63,032 bases of DNA from Hyphomicrobiales bacterium (GTDB lineage Bacteria > Pseudomonadota > Alphaproteobacteria > Rhizobiales > Rhizobiaceae). The stretch's first letter is position 1; each line of letters begins with the position of its first letter. Shown piece by piece: positions 44,541-53,392 of this stretch. The position numbers and the translations under genes were made by a program. The stretch covers positions 1 to 63,032 of the forward strand of contig UCKS01000049.1 in NCBI GenBank assembly GCA_900473045.1, given 5' to 3'. The notes under the pieces were generated by a model. That model worked only from the letters and a program-made list of their open reading frames with translations, was not told where the DNA came from and did not search any database.

Positions 44541-45743
44541 ATGAACGAAATGACCCGGAACATCGGCATTCCCAATGACTGGGACCGGCGCGGCCTGCCC
44601 GGCTGGTGCTATCACAGCGACGCCCTGCTGGAGCTTGAAAAACAACATGTTTTCCGCGAACACTGGCAGATCGCCTGCCATGTCTCCGACGTCCCCGAAC
44701 CCGGCAATTACATCACCATGGATGTCGTCGGGGAGCGCGCGCTGATCCTGCGTGACCAGGACGGCACGGTGCGCGGCTTCCACAATATCTGCCGCCATCG
44801 CGGCTCGCGCGTCGTTGCCGATACCAAGGGAACCTGCCGCAACGCGCTGGTCTGTCCGTTCCATGGCTGGGTCTACAATCTCGACGGCACACTGAGGGGG
44901 GCCGCCCGCCCCCGTTCCTTCCCGCCGCTCGACAAGCAGGAATTCGGGCTGATCGGGCTCGATATCGAAGTCTGGATGGGCTTCGTCTTCATCCGTTTCG
45001 CGCCAGGCCCACAACCCTCCGTCGCCGAACTGATGCGGCCTTTCGCCACCGAACTCGGTGAATACAAGACGCAGGACATGGTTCCCGCCGGCGATATCTG
45101 GACCCAGGTCTCGCCGGTCAACTGGAAATCCGTCCGCGATGTCGACAACGAAGGCTATCACGTGGCGATGGCGCATCCGGCACTACAGGATCTCTATGGC
45201 TCGACCTATAACGACGAACCCTTCGTCAACGGTCTCAGCCGATCGTTTGCCACCTACAATCCGCATGCCGGCCGCCGCTGGAGCGTGCGCAACTACGTCT
45301 CCATCGCCCCGGAGGCCACACACCTGCCGGAGCATCTGCGCAAGGCCTGGGCCTACTACGGCATCTTCGCCAATGCGGTGATCGCAGTAACGCCGGAAGC
45401 GGTTCAGTTCTATCAGGAGTTTCCGCTATCGACCGGCGAAACGATACTGCGTGGCGGCGTCTACCGGCATCGCAACGAGACAAGACAGCAACGCGCCGCC
45501 CGCTATCTCGCCCACCGCATCGATCGCGACACGCAGGCCGAAGACGTGCAGCTGACGATCTGGTCCAACGAATCCATGACCTCGAAAGCCTTTAGCGGGT
45601 TCTATCTGTCCGATCTCGAATATGGCGTACGCACCCATCACGACCACCTGCGTGCCATCCTGCCGGTGATGAACCTTTCGTCAGCTCCGGACGAGCGGGA
45701 GCTGGCCGGCGTGAACAGCCGGTTGCGGTCGGCCACGGCCTGA
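44541..45743 (+). CDS. Rieske non-heme iron oxygenase, alpha subunit, in BetI-like regulon
   Basis: This is a 400-residue oxygenase. Rieske ligands are Cys84-x-His86 (CRHRG) and Cys105-x2-His108 (CPFHGW). The catalytic iron site is DNEGYHVAMAHP with His207 and His212 and Glu204 at the bridging position. The start at 44541 has GGGGA six bases upstream. The earlier ATG at 44511 lies inside the operator dyad and would put the operator in the coding region. Candidate reaction is oxidative N-demethylation of a methylated amine. No reductase lies in the unit. A terminator follows. Confidence 0.88.
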   Translation: MNEMTRNIGIPNDWDRRGLPGWCYHSDALLELEKQHVFREHWQIACHVSDVPEPGNYITMDVVGERALILRDQDGTVRGFHNICRHRGSRVVADTKGTCRNALVCPFHGWVYNLDGTLRGAARPRSFPPLDKQEFGLIGLDIEVWMGFVFIRFAPGPQPSVAELMRPFATELGEYKTQDMVPAGDIWTQVSPVNWKSVRDVDNEGYHVAMAHPALQDLYGSTYNDEPFVNGLSRSFATYNPHAGRRWSVRNYVSIAPEATHLPEHLRKAWAYYGIFANAVIAVTPEAVQFYQEFPLSTGETILRGGVYRHRNETRQQRAARYLAHRIDRDTQAEDVQLTIWSNESMTSKAFSGFYLSDLEYGVRTHHDHLRAILPVMNLSSAPDERELAGVNSRLRSATA

Positions 45744-45754
45744 AAAACCAAAAG

Positions 45755-45779
45755 AAAGGGCCGGCAAAACCGGCCCTTT
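45755..45779 (+). terminator. Rho-independent terminator after the Rieske gene
   Basis: Stem GGGCCGG / CCGGCCC, extended by A-T pairs (AAA/TTT), with loop CAAAA. It lies 12 bases after the stop and may act on both strands, since the aminotransferase gene converges from the right. Confidence 0.88.
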
Positions 45780-45831
45780 AAAATTGAGCATGGCGGGGAA
45801 TGGATGCCACGCTCAAGAGATTGCCTCCTCC

Positions 45832-47244
45832 TCAGCCGTGCCACAGCCCTACGCGCACCAACTCATCCATGGTCCGGCGGATACTGGTGCGCAAGATCGC
45901 CGTCATCTCATCGATCTGCGGTATCGTGATCGTCAGCGGCGGCGACATCACGCACATGTTGATCAGCGGCCGCACCAGAAGACCGAGTTCCTGGCAATGC
46001 TTGTCGATGCGCTTGCCGACGTCGAGATCAAGCGTCAGCGGATTGTTATGTACCCGGTCGGCGACACATTCGATGCAGGACATCAGCCCGACGCCGCGCA
46101 CCTCACCGACCAGCGGCAGGTCTTCAAGCATCTTCAGGCTCGCCTGGAAATGGCCGGAGATAGCCCGCGCATGATCGAGCAACCCCTCCTCCAGGATATC
46201 GAGGTTTTTCAACGCGACGGCGCAGCCGATCGGATGGCTGGAATAGGTCAACCCATGCGCAAACATCGCATCCGGGTGATTGGAGCGGCGCAGCTCTTCG
46301 AACAGCTGCGACGAGATCATCACCCCGCCGAGCGGGAAATAGCCGGAGGTCACGCCCTTGGCAAAGGTGATCATGTCCGGCTCGATGCCGAAAACATCTT
46401 TGGAGGCAAAGACATGTCCCAATCGCCCGAACGCCGTCACTACCTCGTCAGCGATAAACAGAATGTCATTGTCGGTGCAAAGCTGCCGCATCCGGCTAAG
46501 ATAACCATCCGGCGGGACGATGACGCCACCGGACGCCATCACCGGCTCGGCAATGAACGCGCCGATACGATCGGCACCCCTTGCCTCAATGACAGCCCGG
46601 AATTCCTCGACAAGAAAATCGCAGAATTCAGCCCCGCTCATGCCGTCCGGCCGGCGGAAAGGATTGGGGCAGGTCAGCTTGACTACCTGCTCGCTGGCGC
46701 TGTCCATCCAGTCGTGATCGCGCGGACGGCCATTCAGCGAGGCCGACAGGTAGGTCGAGCCATGATAGCCGCCTTGCCGCGACACGATCAGCTTCTTTTC
46801 CGGGCGGCCCTTCACATTGTTGGCAAACTGCATGAAACGCAGCGCCGTCTCGACAGCCGAGGAACCACCCGTCGTGTAGAAGACATGGTTGAGGTCACCC
46901 GGCGCATGACCGGCAAGCCGCGTCGACAGCGTCACCGACGGTTCGTTCATCGTGTACCACGGAGAATTGTAGGAGAGGTCCATGGCCTGCTGGTAGAGCA
47001 CGTCGGCCAGTTCCTGGCGCCGATGCCCGGCATTGACGCACCACATGCCGGCAGGGCCGTCGATCAGCTTTCGCCCTTCGCCATCGATAACATAGATGCC
47101 ATCGCCGCTGACAATGCCGCCGCGCGCCTCGGCACCGATCTCGCCTGCCGTCGGCCAGGGCTGAACGAGATGATCCCTGGCCAGCGTCACCATGCTTCCC
47201 GATGTATCGAAAGAACCGGTCACATCTTCACGTTTCGCTGCCAT
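45832..47244 (-). CDS. Class III aminotransferase (PLP-dependent omega-aminotransferase)
   Basis: This is a 470-residue fold-type I aminotransferase. Motifs are GPAGMWCVNAGHRRQELADV, FYTTGGSSAVETALRF, GGYHGST, FIAEPVMASGG, LFIADEVVTAFGR and DMITFAKGVTSGYFPLGG with the PLP lysine. The group includes taurine, beta-alanine and polyamine (SpuC-like) pyruvate aminotransferases. It would remove a primary amine to give an aldehyde. It is divergent from the transporter operon across a region with the shared operator, so it probably acts on the imported amine. Confidence 0.88.
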   Translation of the reverse strand: MAAKREDVTGSFDTSGSMVTLARDHLVQPWPTAGEIGAEARGGIVSGDGIYVIDGEGRKLIDGPAGMWCVNAGHRRQELADVLYQQAMDLSYNSPWYTMNEPSVTLSTRLAGHAPGDLNHVFYTTGGSSAVETALRFMQFANNVKGRPEKKLIVSRQGGYHGSTYLSASLNGRPRDHDWMDSASEQVVKLTCPNPFRRPDGMSGAEFCDFLVEEFRAVIEARGADRIGAFIAEPVMASGGVIVPPDGYLSRMRQLCTDNDILFIADEVVTAFGRLGHVFASKDVFGIEPDMITFAKGVTSGYFPLGGVMISSQLFEELRRSNHPDAMFAHGLTYSSHPIGCAVALKNLDILEEGLLDHARAISGHFQASLKMLEDLPLVGEVRGVGLMSCIECVADRVHNNPLTLDLDVGKRIDKHCQELGLLVRPLINMCVMSPPLTITIPQIDEMTAILRTSIRRTMDELVRVGLWHG

Positions 47245-47292
47245 GTTCAGTCTCCACAGGTAATTTTACGGTGATATTTTTCATCAAACATC

Positions 47293-47319
47293 TGAATTAG
47301 ATCAATAATTCAAATTATT
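47293..47319. promoter_or_regulatory. AT-rich dyads next to operator site 2
   Basis: TGAATT-N8-AATTCA (47293-47312) overlaps AATAATT-CA-AATTATT (47304-47319). Both are perfect. They lie within the divergent promoter region just left of the BetI-type dyad and may be a second regulator site or a promoter element. Confidence 0.4.
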
Positions 47320-47320
47320 C

Positions 47321-47338
47321 TGAATGTCCGTTCAATCA
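47321..47338. promoter_or_regulatory. BetI/TetR-type operator, site 2 (TGAATG-TC-CGTTCA)
   Basis: The 14-bp dyad has the same arms as site 1 and differs only in the central two bases. It lies 77 bases before the aminotransferase and about 160 before the first permease, so one site could control both. Confidence 0.7.
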
Positions 47339-47492
47339 ATATTGGCAGAAAAAATGCTTGCGTTCAATCCCGTTTTGCGCTCATTCTGCCACCGGGAACA
47401 AAGAACAGGCGGAAACCGCCCGGGACGGACGACATGATACGATCCCTGTATTTTCACTGTTGTACCGGCATATCGCCGGAAAGGCGGCGCTG

Positions 47493-48413
47493 ATGGTGGC
47501 GTTGCCGGGCTCCATCGATGCGGAGAGCAAGCAGCCCCTTGTCGGGAGCCGCCGCTGGGCGGCAAGCGACGAGGCAAAGGGCCTGACGCTGATTTCGCCG
47601 ACCCTGCTCTACGCGCTGGCGCTACTCTTCCTGCCGGTCCTCATCGTCATCGCCTACAGCTTCTGGTCCCAGGATTACCTGACCATCGACCGCAGTTTCA
47701 CCCTGGAAAATTACCGCGTCGCGCTGACGGAACCGATCTACCGCGATCTACTCTGGCGCTCTCTCACCATCTCGCTTGTCGTCAGTGTCATCACCGTCTC
47801 GTTCTCCTATCCCGTCGCCTGGTTCATTTCCTTCCATGGCGGGGTGCACAAAAACCTCTGGCTGTTCCTGATCACCGTGCCCTGCTGGACGAGCTACCTG
47901 CTGCGCGTCATGTCCTGGAAAGTCATCCTCGGCTATCAGGGCGTGCTCAATACCGGACTGATGTCCACCGGCCTGATCGACACGCCGGTGACCTCGCTCC
48001 TCTACAATTCCAACGCCGTGATCATCACGCTGGTCCACAGCTGGGCCGCCTTTGCCATCCTGCCGATCTATGTTTCGCTGGAAAAAATCGACCGTTCGCT
48101 GATCGAGGCGGCGCATGATCTTGGCGACAACAAGGTCTGGAGCTTTCTGCGCGTCACCCTGCCGCTGTCGCTGCCGGGGGTGATTTCGGCGTTCCTGATC
48201 GTGATGATCCCGACCGTCGGCGACTACGTGACGCCGAAGCTGGTGGGTGGCAAGGATGGCGTGATGATCGCCACCGCCATCCAGGCGCAATTCGGCAAGG
48301 GCGCCAACTGGCCGCTGGGTGCTGCACTGTCGGTTACCACCATGGTGATTGTTTCGGCCATGGCGGGCCTCATGGTTCTGGCGCTGAAACTGTTTGTGAG
48401 GCGGATCAAATGA
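47493..48413 (+). CDS. ABC transporter permease, PotB-like
   Basis: This is a 306-residue inner-membrane permease of a spermidine/putrescine-type importer. It has about six segments (first LISPTLLYALALLFLPVLIVIAYSFWS) and the EAA loop LIEAAHDLGDNKVWSFLRVTLPLSLPGV. The start at 47493 has AAAGGCGG upstream; a longer reading from 47358 adds 45 residues with no membrane character. It is coupled to the next permease by ATGA. The binding protein is on the opposite strand at 51577. Confidence 0.9.
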   Translation: MVALPGSIDAESKQPLVGSRRWAASDEAKGLTLISPTLLYALALLFLPVLIVIAYSFWSQDYLTIDRSFTLENYRVALTEPIYRDLLWRSLTISLVVSVITVSFSYPVAWFISFHGGVHKNLWLFLITVPCWTSYLLRVMSWKVILGYQGVLNTGLMSTGLIDTPVTSLLYNSNAVIITLVHSWAAFAILPIYVSLEKIDRSLIEAAHDLGDNKVWSFLRVTLPLSLPGVISAFLIVMIPTVGDYVTPKLVGGKDGVMIATAIQAQFGKGANWPLGAALSVTTMVIVSAMAGLMVLALKLFVRRIK

Positions 48414-49234
48414 GCGGGCGTCACGGCATTCGAAAATCCCGCTGGCTGCCGGTCTACGTGACGGCTTACCTTGCCTTTCTCTACCTGCCGATCCTGCTCC
48501 TGCCGATCTTCTCGTTCAACAACGCCGCCTCGACCACCTTCCCGCTCGCCGGCTTCACCACCAAATGGTATGCCGCCCTCTGGGGCAATACGGTGATGCT
48601 GGAGGCGGCACGCAACAGCCTGATCGTCGGCATCTGCGTTTCAATCCTCTCCACTGGCCTTGCCATCTGCGCCGCCCGCGCCGTCACCCGCTACAAGTTT
48701 CGCGGACAGCGCGCCACGACGGGATTGCTGATGGCACCGCTGTTTCTGCCGGAGATCATCGTTGCCGTGTCACTTCTGATGATCGTGCTGCAGCTTGGTA
48801 TCGAGCTGTCGTTGGCAACCGTCATTCTCGGCCAGACAATGTTCTGTCTGCCCTATGCGTTGTCGGTGCTGATCTCCGGCTTTGACGGTTTCGACCGTTC
48901 GCTGGAAGAGGCCTCGCTTGACCTCGGCGAAACCGCCATCGGCACCTTCCGCCGGGTGACGCTGCCGGTGGTGGCGCCGGCGATCATCTCCAGCCTTTTG
49001 GTCTCCTTCACCATTTCGCTCGACGAATTCATCCTCGCCTTCTTCCTGTCGGGCACACAGCCGACGCTGCCGGTCTATATCTGGGGGCAGTTGCGCTTCG
49101 CCGCCAAGCTGCCGAGCGTTCTGGCGCTGGGAACCTTGATGATCGCGCTGTCGATCATCCTGGTCACCACCGCCGAAATCCTGCGCCGCCGTGCCGAAAA
49201 CCGTCTCAAAGCTGGAGCCGCCGCCCATGGCTGA
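48410..49234 (+). CDS. ABC transporter permease, PotC-like
   Basis: This is a 274-residue partner permease with EAA loop LEEASLDLGETAIGTFRRVTLPVVAPAI and about six segments, first TAYLAFLYLPILLLPIFSF. It overlaps the upstream permease by four bases and the ATPase gene by eight. Confidence 0.92.
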   Translation: MSGRHGIRKSRWLPVYVTAYLAFLYLPILLLPIFSFNNAASTTFPLAGFTTKWYAALWGNTVMLEAARNSLIVGICVSILSTGLAICAARAVTRYKFRGQRATTGLLMAPLFLPEIIVAVSLLMIVLQLGIELSLATVILGQTMFCLPYALSVLISGFDGFDRSLEEASLDLGETAIGTFRRVTLPVVAPAIISSLLVSFTISLDEFILAFFLSGTQPTLPVYIWGQLRFAAKLPSVLALGTLMIALSIILVTTAEILRRRAENRLKAGAAAHG

Positions 49235-50315
49235 TACCCCGATGATCGAGATCGATGCCGTCAGCCGCTACTACGGCATCTACCGGGCGCTTGATGACGT
49301 CAGTCTCGATATCGCCGCCGGCGAATTCTTCTCGCTGCTCGGCCCGTCCGGCTGCGGCAAGACCACTCTTTTACGCTCGATCGCCGGCTTCGATACACCG
49401 ACATCCGGGGACATCCGTATCGACGGCCACTCGGCCATCGACTTGCCGCCCAACAAGCGGCCGACCAACATGGTCTTCCAGAACTACGCGATCTTCCCGC
49501 ATCTGAATGTCGAGGAAAACGTCGCCTACGGCCTGAAGCGCCTTAAACTGAACGCAGACGACGAACGCCAGCGTGTCGGCAACGCACTTGAACAGGTACG
49601 GCTCGCGCACCTGAGCAAACGCAAGGCGCATGAATTGTCCGGTGGGCAGCGCCAGCGCGTTGCCTTGGCCCGAGCGCTGGTAATGCGGCCAAAGGTGCTT
49701 TTGCTCGACGAGCCGCTCTCGGCGCTCGACAAGAAGCTGCGCGAGGAAATGCAGGTCGAGCTGCGCACCCTGCAAAAGGCAGTCGGCATTACCTTCGTCC
49801 TGGTCACGCACGACCAGTACGAGGCCCTGGCCATGTCGGACCGGATCGCCGTGATGTTCGGCGGCCGGATCGCCCAGGTCGCAACGCCCAAGGAAATCTA
49901 CCAGCATCCCCTCACACGGCAGGTGGCGGATTTCCTCGGCGGCATGAATTTCATGCAGGCCAAGATCACCAGCGAAAGCGCCGTCAATCTCTCCGTCGAG
50001 ACCACCCGCTTCGGCAATGTCACCATCGCCAAGCCCAAGGGTTTTACTGCAAACAACGGCCAGGCCACCATCGGCATCCGCCCGGAACGCCTGCGGGTTC
50101 TGTGGGACGACGCCAAGGCCGATTGCGAAGTGACCGGCCATGTGGTCGACCGGCATTATTTCGGCGAGATTACCCACCTGATCGTCGATGTGCCAGGCCT
50201 TGAAAAACCACTGTCGGTATCGGAAACCAACAATTTCGGTGCTGACGATATCCCGGTCGGCGCACCGATCCGGCTCGCCTACGATCCGGATGCGCTGGTG
50301 GCGATGGCGGACTGA
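49227..50315 (+). CDS. ABC transporter ATP-binding protein, PotA-like
   Basis: This is a 362-residue ATPase with Walker A GPSGCGKTT, signature LSGGQRQR, Walker B VLLLDEPLSALD and switch VTHDQYEALAMSDRIAV. The C-terminal TOBE-type domain starts near 245. The start (MADTPMIEID) has GGAG about ten bases upstream. Its last 37 bases overlap the convergent amine oxidase gene. Confidence 0.93.
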   Translation: MADTPMIEIDAVSRYYGIYRALDDVSLDIAAGEFFSLLGPSGCGKTTLLRSIAGFDTPTSGDIRIDGHSAIDLPPNKRPTNMVFQNYAIFPHLNVEENVAYGLKRLKLNADDERQRVGNALEQVRLAHLSKRKAHELSGGQRQRVALARALVMRPKVLLLDEPLSALDKKLREEMQVELRTLQKAVGITFVLVTHDQYEALAMSDRIAVMFGGRIAQVATPKEIYQHPLTRQVADFLGGMNFMQAKITSESAVNLSVETTRFGNVTIAKPKGFTANNGQATIGIRPERLRVLWDDAKADCEVTGHVVDRHYFGEITHLIVDVPGLEKPLSVSETNNFGADDIPVGAPIRLAYDPDALVAMAD

Positions 50316-51580
50316 GCCGCCGCGATCACCCGCGCCGCTGCCTCGCGGCCAGCAACGATTGCGCCCTCGATATAGGCGGGAAACGACGATGCCAGCTCGG
50401 ATGAGGCAAAATGGACCGGCGGTGCACCGGCACGGAGAACGTCTTCTGCGTCATAGGCCTGAAGGTCCACGATCACATCGCTATAGCCGCCGCCGCTGCA
50501 CGGATCGCCGACCCAGTCGCGGATCAGGAGGGCCGTGACATCGGCCGCAGCCTCTCCCAGCGCTTCCACCAGCCGCCGGCGGATTTCGGCCTCGATGAAC
50601 ACACGCCCCCGGCCGCTCCATTCGACGGCAAGCGGGCCGCCAGCGAAGACGACCAGCCCCGTTGTCTGCGCGCTGCTGACATCGCAGGCAAAAAGCCCGA
50701 GCGTATCGCGCCACATCACCATGCCGCTCAATCCGCGATCTCGCCAGAAGGGCCGCTCGTAGCGCACCAGCGCCTTGATTACCGTGCCGCTCTTCCACGC
50801 AGCCAGAGCCCCGGCAAGTGATACGGGCAGATCGGGTTCATGCGCGATACGCGACGCCATCACCGGCGGCACGGCGATGATCACCTGACGCGCTGTCAAA
50901 ACGGCACCTGCCGCAGTCGTCACCGACACCAAACCCTCTGCCCGGGATATCCGGACGACGGGCGTGCCCAATCGCAGGCACTCACCGAGCGTTGCCGCCA
51001 AAGCCTCGGCAGCGGCATGGATCGTGCCTTCGGCGAAATATTGCAATTCGTTGCCATTGCTGACCGTGCGCCGATCGTTATCGATCAAATACCAGAGTGG
51101 AATTTCCCCGATTGGCCGGCACCAGAGCCCCTCGACCATCGCCTGATAGCTGGCCTTTGCCCCGGGCGGATCATTCTGGCGGGCGAGCCATTCCCCCGCC
51201 GGCAGCCCGGCAATTGCCGGATCGCGCGGGTCGATCCTGTTGGCCCGGGCGCGGATACGTCCGGATTCCGCGAAGGACGAACCGGTATCTGCCAAAGCCT
51301 GCGGCTGGACCAGAAAAGCGCCATTCAGCGGCGTTTCCACGAGCGGCAGGCCGAACCGCCGCGTCAGCGCCATCACATTCGGCATCTCGTCGCAGATGAA
51401 CTGCCCGCCGGTATCCATCGCCACGCCATCGGCAAAGGCCATGGCCTCGACCCGCCCGCCAACGCGGTCGCGCGCTTCGAGCACGAGGACATTGCGCTCA
51501 GCCGAAACCAGCGCATCAGCCGCCGAAAGGCCGGCAAAACCGGCCCCGACGACGATCACGTCTGCCTTCTGTCCGCTCAA
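50279..51580 (-). CDS. Flavin-dependent amine oxidase (monoamine/polyamine oxidase family)
   Basis: This is a 433-residue FAD enzyme. The dinucleotide motif DVIVVGAGFAGLSAADAL and VLEARDRVGGRV are at the start, GTVIKALVRYERPFWRD is in the middle, and the C-terminal FAD contact is FASSELASSFPAYIEGAIVAGREAA. It would oxidise an amine to an imine and then aldehyde with H2O2 formed. Four bases overlap with the upstream binding protein gene on the same strand, so uptake and oxidation are cotranscribed. Confidence 0.88.
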   Translation of the reverse strand: MSGQKADVIVVGAGFAGLSAADALVSAERNVLVLEARDRVGGRVEAMAFADGVAMDTGGQFICDEMPNVMALTRRFGLPLVETPLNGAFLVQPQALADTGSSFAESGRIRARANRIDPRDPAIAGLPAGEWLARQNDPPGAKASYQAMVEGLWCRPIGEIPLWYLIDNDRRTVSNGNELQYFAEGTIHAAAEALAATLGECLRLGTPVVRISRAEGLVSVTTAAGAVLTARQVIIAVPPVMASRIAHEPDLPVSLAGALAAWKSGTVIKALVRYERPFWRDRGLSGMVMWRDTLGLFACDVSSAQTTGLVVFAGGPLAVEWSGRGRVFIEAEIRRRLVEALGEAAADVTALLIRDWVGDPCSGGGYSDVIVDLQAYDAEDVLRAGAPPVHFASSELASSFPAYIEGAIVAGREAAARVIAAAQSAIATSASGS

Positions 51581-52659
51581 TAGCCCGCCTTGATCTTCTC
51601 GAATTCGGCAATCATCTTCTGGCGCAATTCGGTCGGCATCGGAGATTGGAACAGCGTCTTGTCGACGAATTTATCGACATCGGCATACCCCTTATCGGTA
51701 AGGATCTTCGGATCGACTGCAGCCATCCCTTTGGCGTTGGAGTGGCCGTAACCCCAGTCGTTGACCAGATAGTTGGCAACGGCCGGATCGCTGATCGAAT
51801 TCAGGAAATCATACTGCTTTGCCGCGTCGCCCTCGGCACCTTTCAGGCGAACATAACCGCAGACCCAGGTCGAAAGCCCCTCCGTCGTATCCCGCTTGAC
51901 GTCCGCCGGCACGCCATCCTTTTGCAGCGTCGTCACAGTCTCGTTCCAGGCCCAGGCGAGATCGACCTCGCCGCTCGCCATCGCCTGACTGACTTCGGTA
52001 TTATCCGTCCAGTAGAGGCGGACATTCTTGTGCACCTCGCGCAGGAAGGCGGAGGCTTCCGCGAACTGCGCGTCGGTCATCTTTGTCCAGTCCTTCACAC
52101 CGATGACAAGACTGGCCAGTGCATAGGCATCGTCGACATTGTCGCCGATCGAGACCCGGTCCTTGAATTTCGGATCGGCAAAGGCTTTCAGTGACTGAAC
52201 CTCTTCCGGCTTCACGGTATCGGTCCGATAGGTCAGCACTGTGTTGCCCCATTCGAACGGCAGGAACCATGCCGTGCCGTCATCGGAGCTCATCAGCCCC
52301 TTCATCGCCTTGATGCCGGGCAAGATATCGTTCCAGCCGGTGAGCTTGGACGTATCAAGCGGCTCGAGCAGCCCGGCCTCGCGCCACTTGTTGACGCTCT
52401 GCGAACAGGGATGGGCAAGATCCGCCTTGAAGCCGGAACGCAGCTTCTGGAATGCTTCTTCCTCATCGCCAAAGAAGCTGAAGTCCGGCTCGGTTCCGTA
52501 TTTCGCGGTATAGGCCGGATGAAAGGCCGGATCTTCATAACCGGCCCAGTCGAAAACAGTGAGATTATCGGCCGCCAGAGCCGGAAGGGCGGCGCTGGAA
52601 ATCAGTGAAGCCAGCAACGCGGCGCTTCCCAAATGTTTGACCATTCTCATTATCCGCAT
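51577..52659 (-). CDS. ABC transporter substrate-binding protein, PotD/PotF-like
   Basis: This is a 360-residue periplasmic receptor with signal peptide (VKHLGSAALLASLISSAALPALAA) and mature start DNLTVFDWAGYEDPAFHPAY, typical of polyamine-type receptors. Conserved parts are GYVRLKGAEGDAAKQYDFLNSI and LVNDWGYGHSN. AAGGAGACCGGC precedes the ATG. It must work with the permeases and ATPase on the other strand, since none other lacks a receptor here. It lies between the TetR and amine oxidase genes. Confidence 0.9.
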   Translation of the reverse strand: MRIMRMVKHLGSAALLASLISSAALPALAADNLTVFDWAGYEDPAFHPAYTAKYGTEPDFSFFGDEEEAFQKLRSGFKADLAHPCSQSVNKWREAGLLEPLDTSKLTGWNDILPGIKAMKGLMSSDDGTAWFLPFEWGNTVLTYRTDTVKPEEVQSLKAFADPKFKDRVSIGDNVDDAYALASLVIGVKDWTKMTDAQFAEASAFLREVHKNVRLYWTDNTEVSQAMASGEVDLAWAWNETVTTLQKDGVPADVKRDTTEGLSTWVCGYVRLKGAEGDAAKQYDFLNSISDPAVANYLVNDWGYGHSNAKGMAAVDPKILTDKGYADVDKFVDKTLFQSPMPTELRQKMIAEFEKIKAGY

Positions 52660-52690
52660 GCCGGTCTCCTTCGATGTTTTCAGCTGTGCC

Positions 52691-53392
52691 CTATTTCGGA
52701 CCCTGATGGGTCATGTGGCCCGGAAAGACCGAGACCAGATATTCGATCGCTGCCGCATGAGCCTTTTCGCGGGTCAGCCCGTCGCCCATCATCAGCCGGA
52801 ACCACAGGCCTTCCATCATGGCGCTCAGCGTCAGCGCAATGGTTTCCGCGTCATAGCTGTAGGATGCTTCGACTTTCATCTGGGCGCAGAGCGCCACAAA
52901 CAGCTCCTGGTACTTGGTGTCGCGGGCACCGCACAGCGCCTGATAGGTCGGCCGCGACTTGGCTTCGCCCCAGAAGGCGCACCAGGCAGCCAGCTTGCGC
53001 TTGGTGCAAATCTTGCGATCGAAATCGGCGGCCACCAGCGCCCAGAGTTGCGAGGATGCCGCATCGCCCGCCTTGTCGAGTGCCACACCCCAATTGGCGG
53101 CATATTCATCGGCCATGAACTGCAGTGTGGCAATCAGCAGTTTTTCCTTACTCTCGAAATGAAAGTTGACGATGCCGCGCGACAGGCCGGCGCCATCAGC
53201 GATATCCGCCAGCGTCGTCTCGGAATAGCCGCGCTTGGCGAGCGAATCGATCGTCGCTTCGACCAACTGCTGGCGTCGCGTTTCCTTGGACGCCTTGCGG
53301 CCACGCTTGTCGCTCTCGCCGGTTTCCGCCGCAGACACTGCCTTCATTCTCAACGTTACCTTCTTGCCCTTCAGGCTGAGAACGACACTCAT
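52691..53392 (-). CDS. TetR-family regulator, BetI-like
   Basis: This is a 233-residue repressor. The N-terminal helix-turn-helix (RRQQLVEATIDSLAKRGYSETTLADIADGAGLSRGIVNFHFESKEKLL) and the ligand domain (WCAFWGEAKSRPTYQAL, MMEGLWFRLMMGDG) follow E. coli BetI closely in pattern. BetI senses choline and controls betaine synthesis. It is first in an operon with a binding protein and amine oxidase. Three matching dyads in the neighbourhood are its probable targets. An N-terminal extension of about 30 residues is unusual, so translation may begin later, for example at the in-frame Met of MKAVSAAETG. Confidence 0.88.
   Translation of the reverse strand: MSVVLSLKGKKVTLRMKAVSAAETGESDKRGRKASKETRRQQLVEATIDSLAKRGYSETTLADIADGAGLSRGIVNFHFESKEKLLIATLQFMADEYAANWGVALDKAGDAASSQLWALVAADFDRKICTKRKLAAWCAFWGEAKSRPTYQALCGARDTKYQELFVALCAQMKVEASYSYDAETIALTLSAMMEGLWFRLMMGDGLTREKAHAAAIEYLVSVFPGHMTHQGPK

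Noticed and set aside
45784..47274. Open frame of 496 codons on the plus strand
   Set aside because: Antisense to the class III aminotransferase, which has full PLP motifs.
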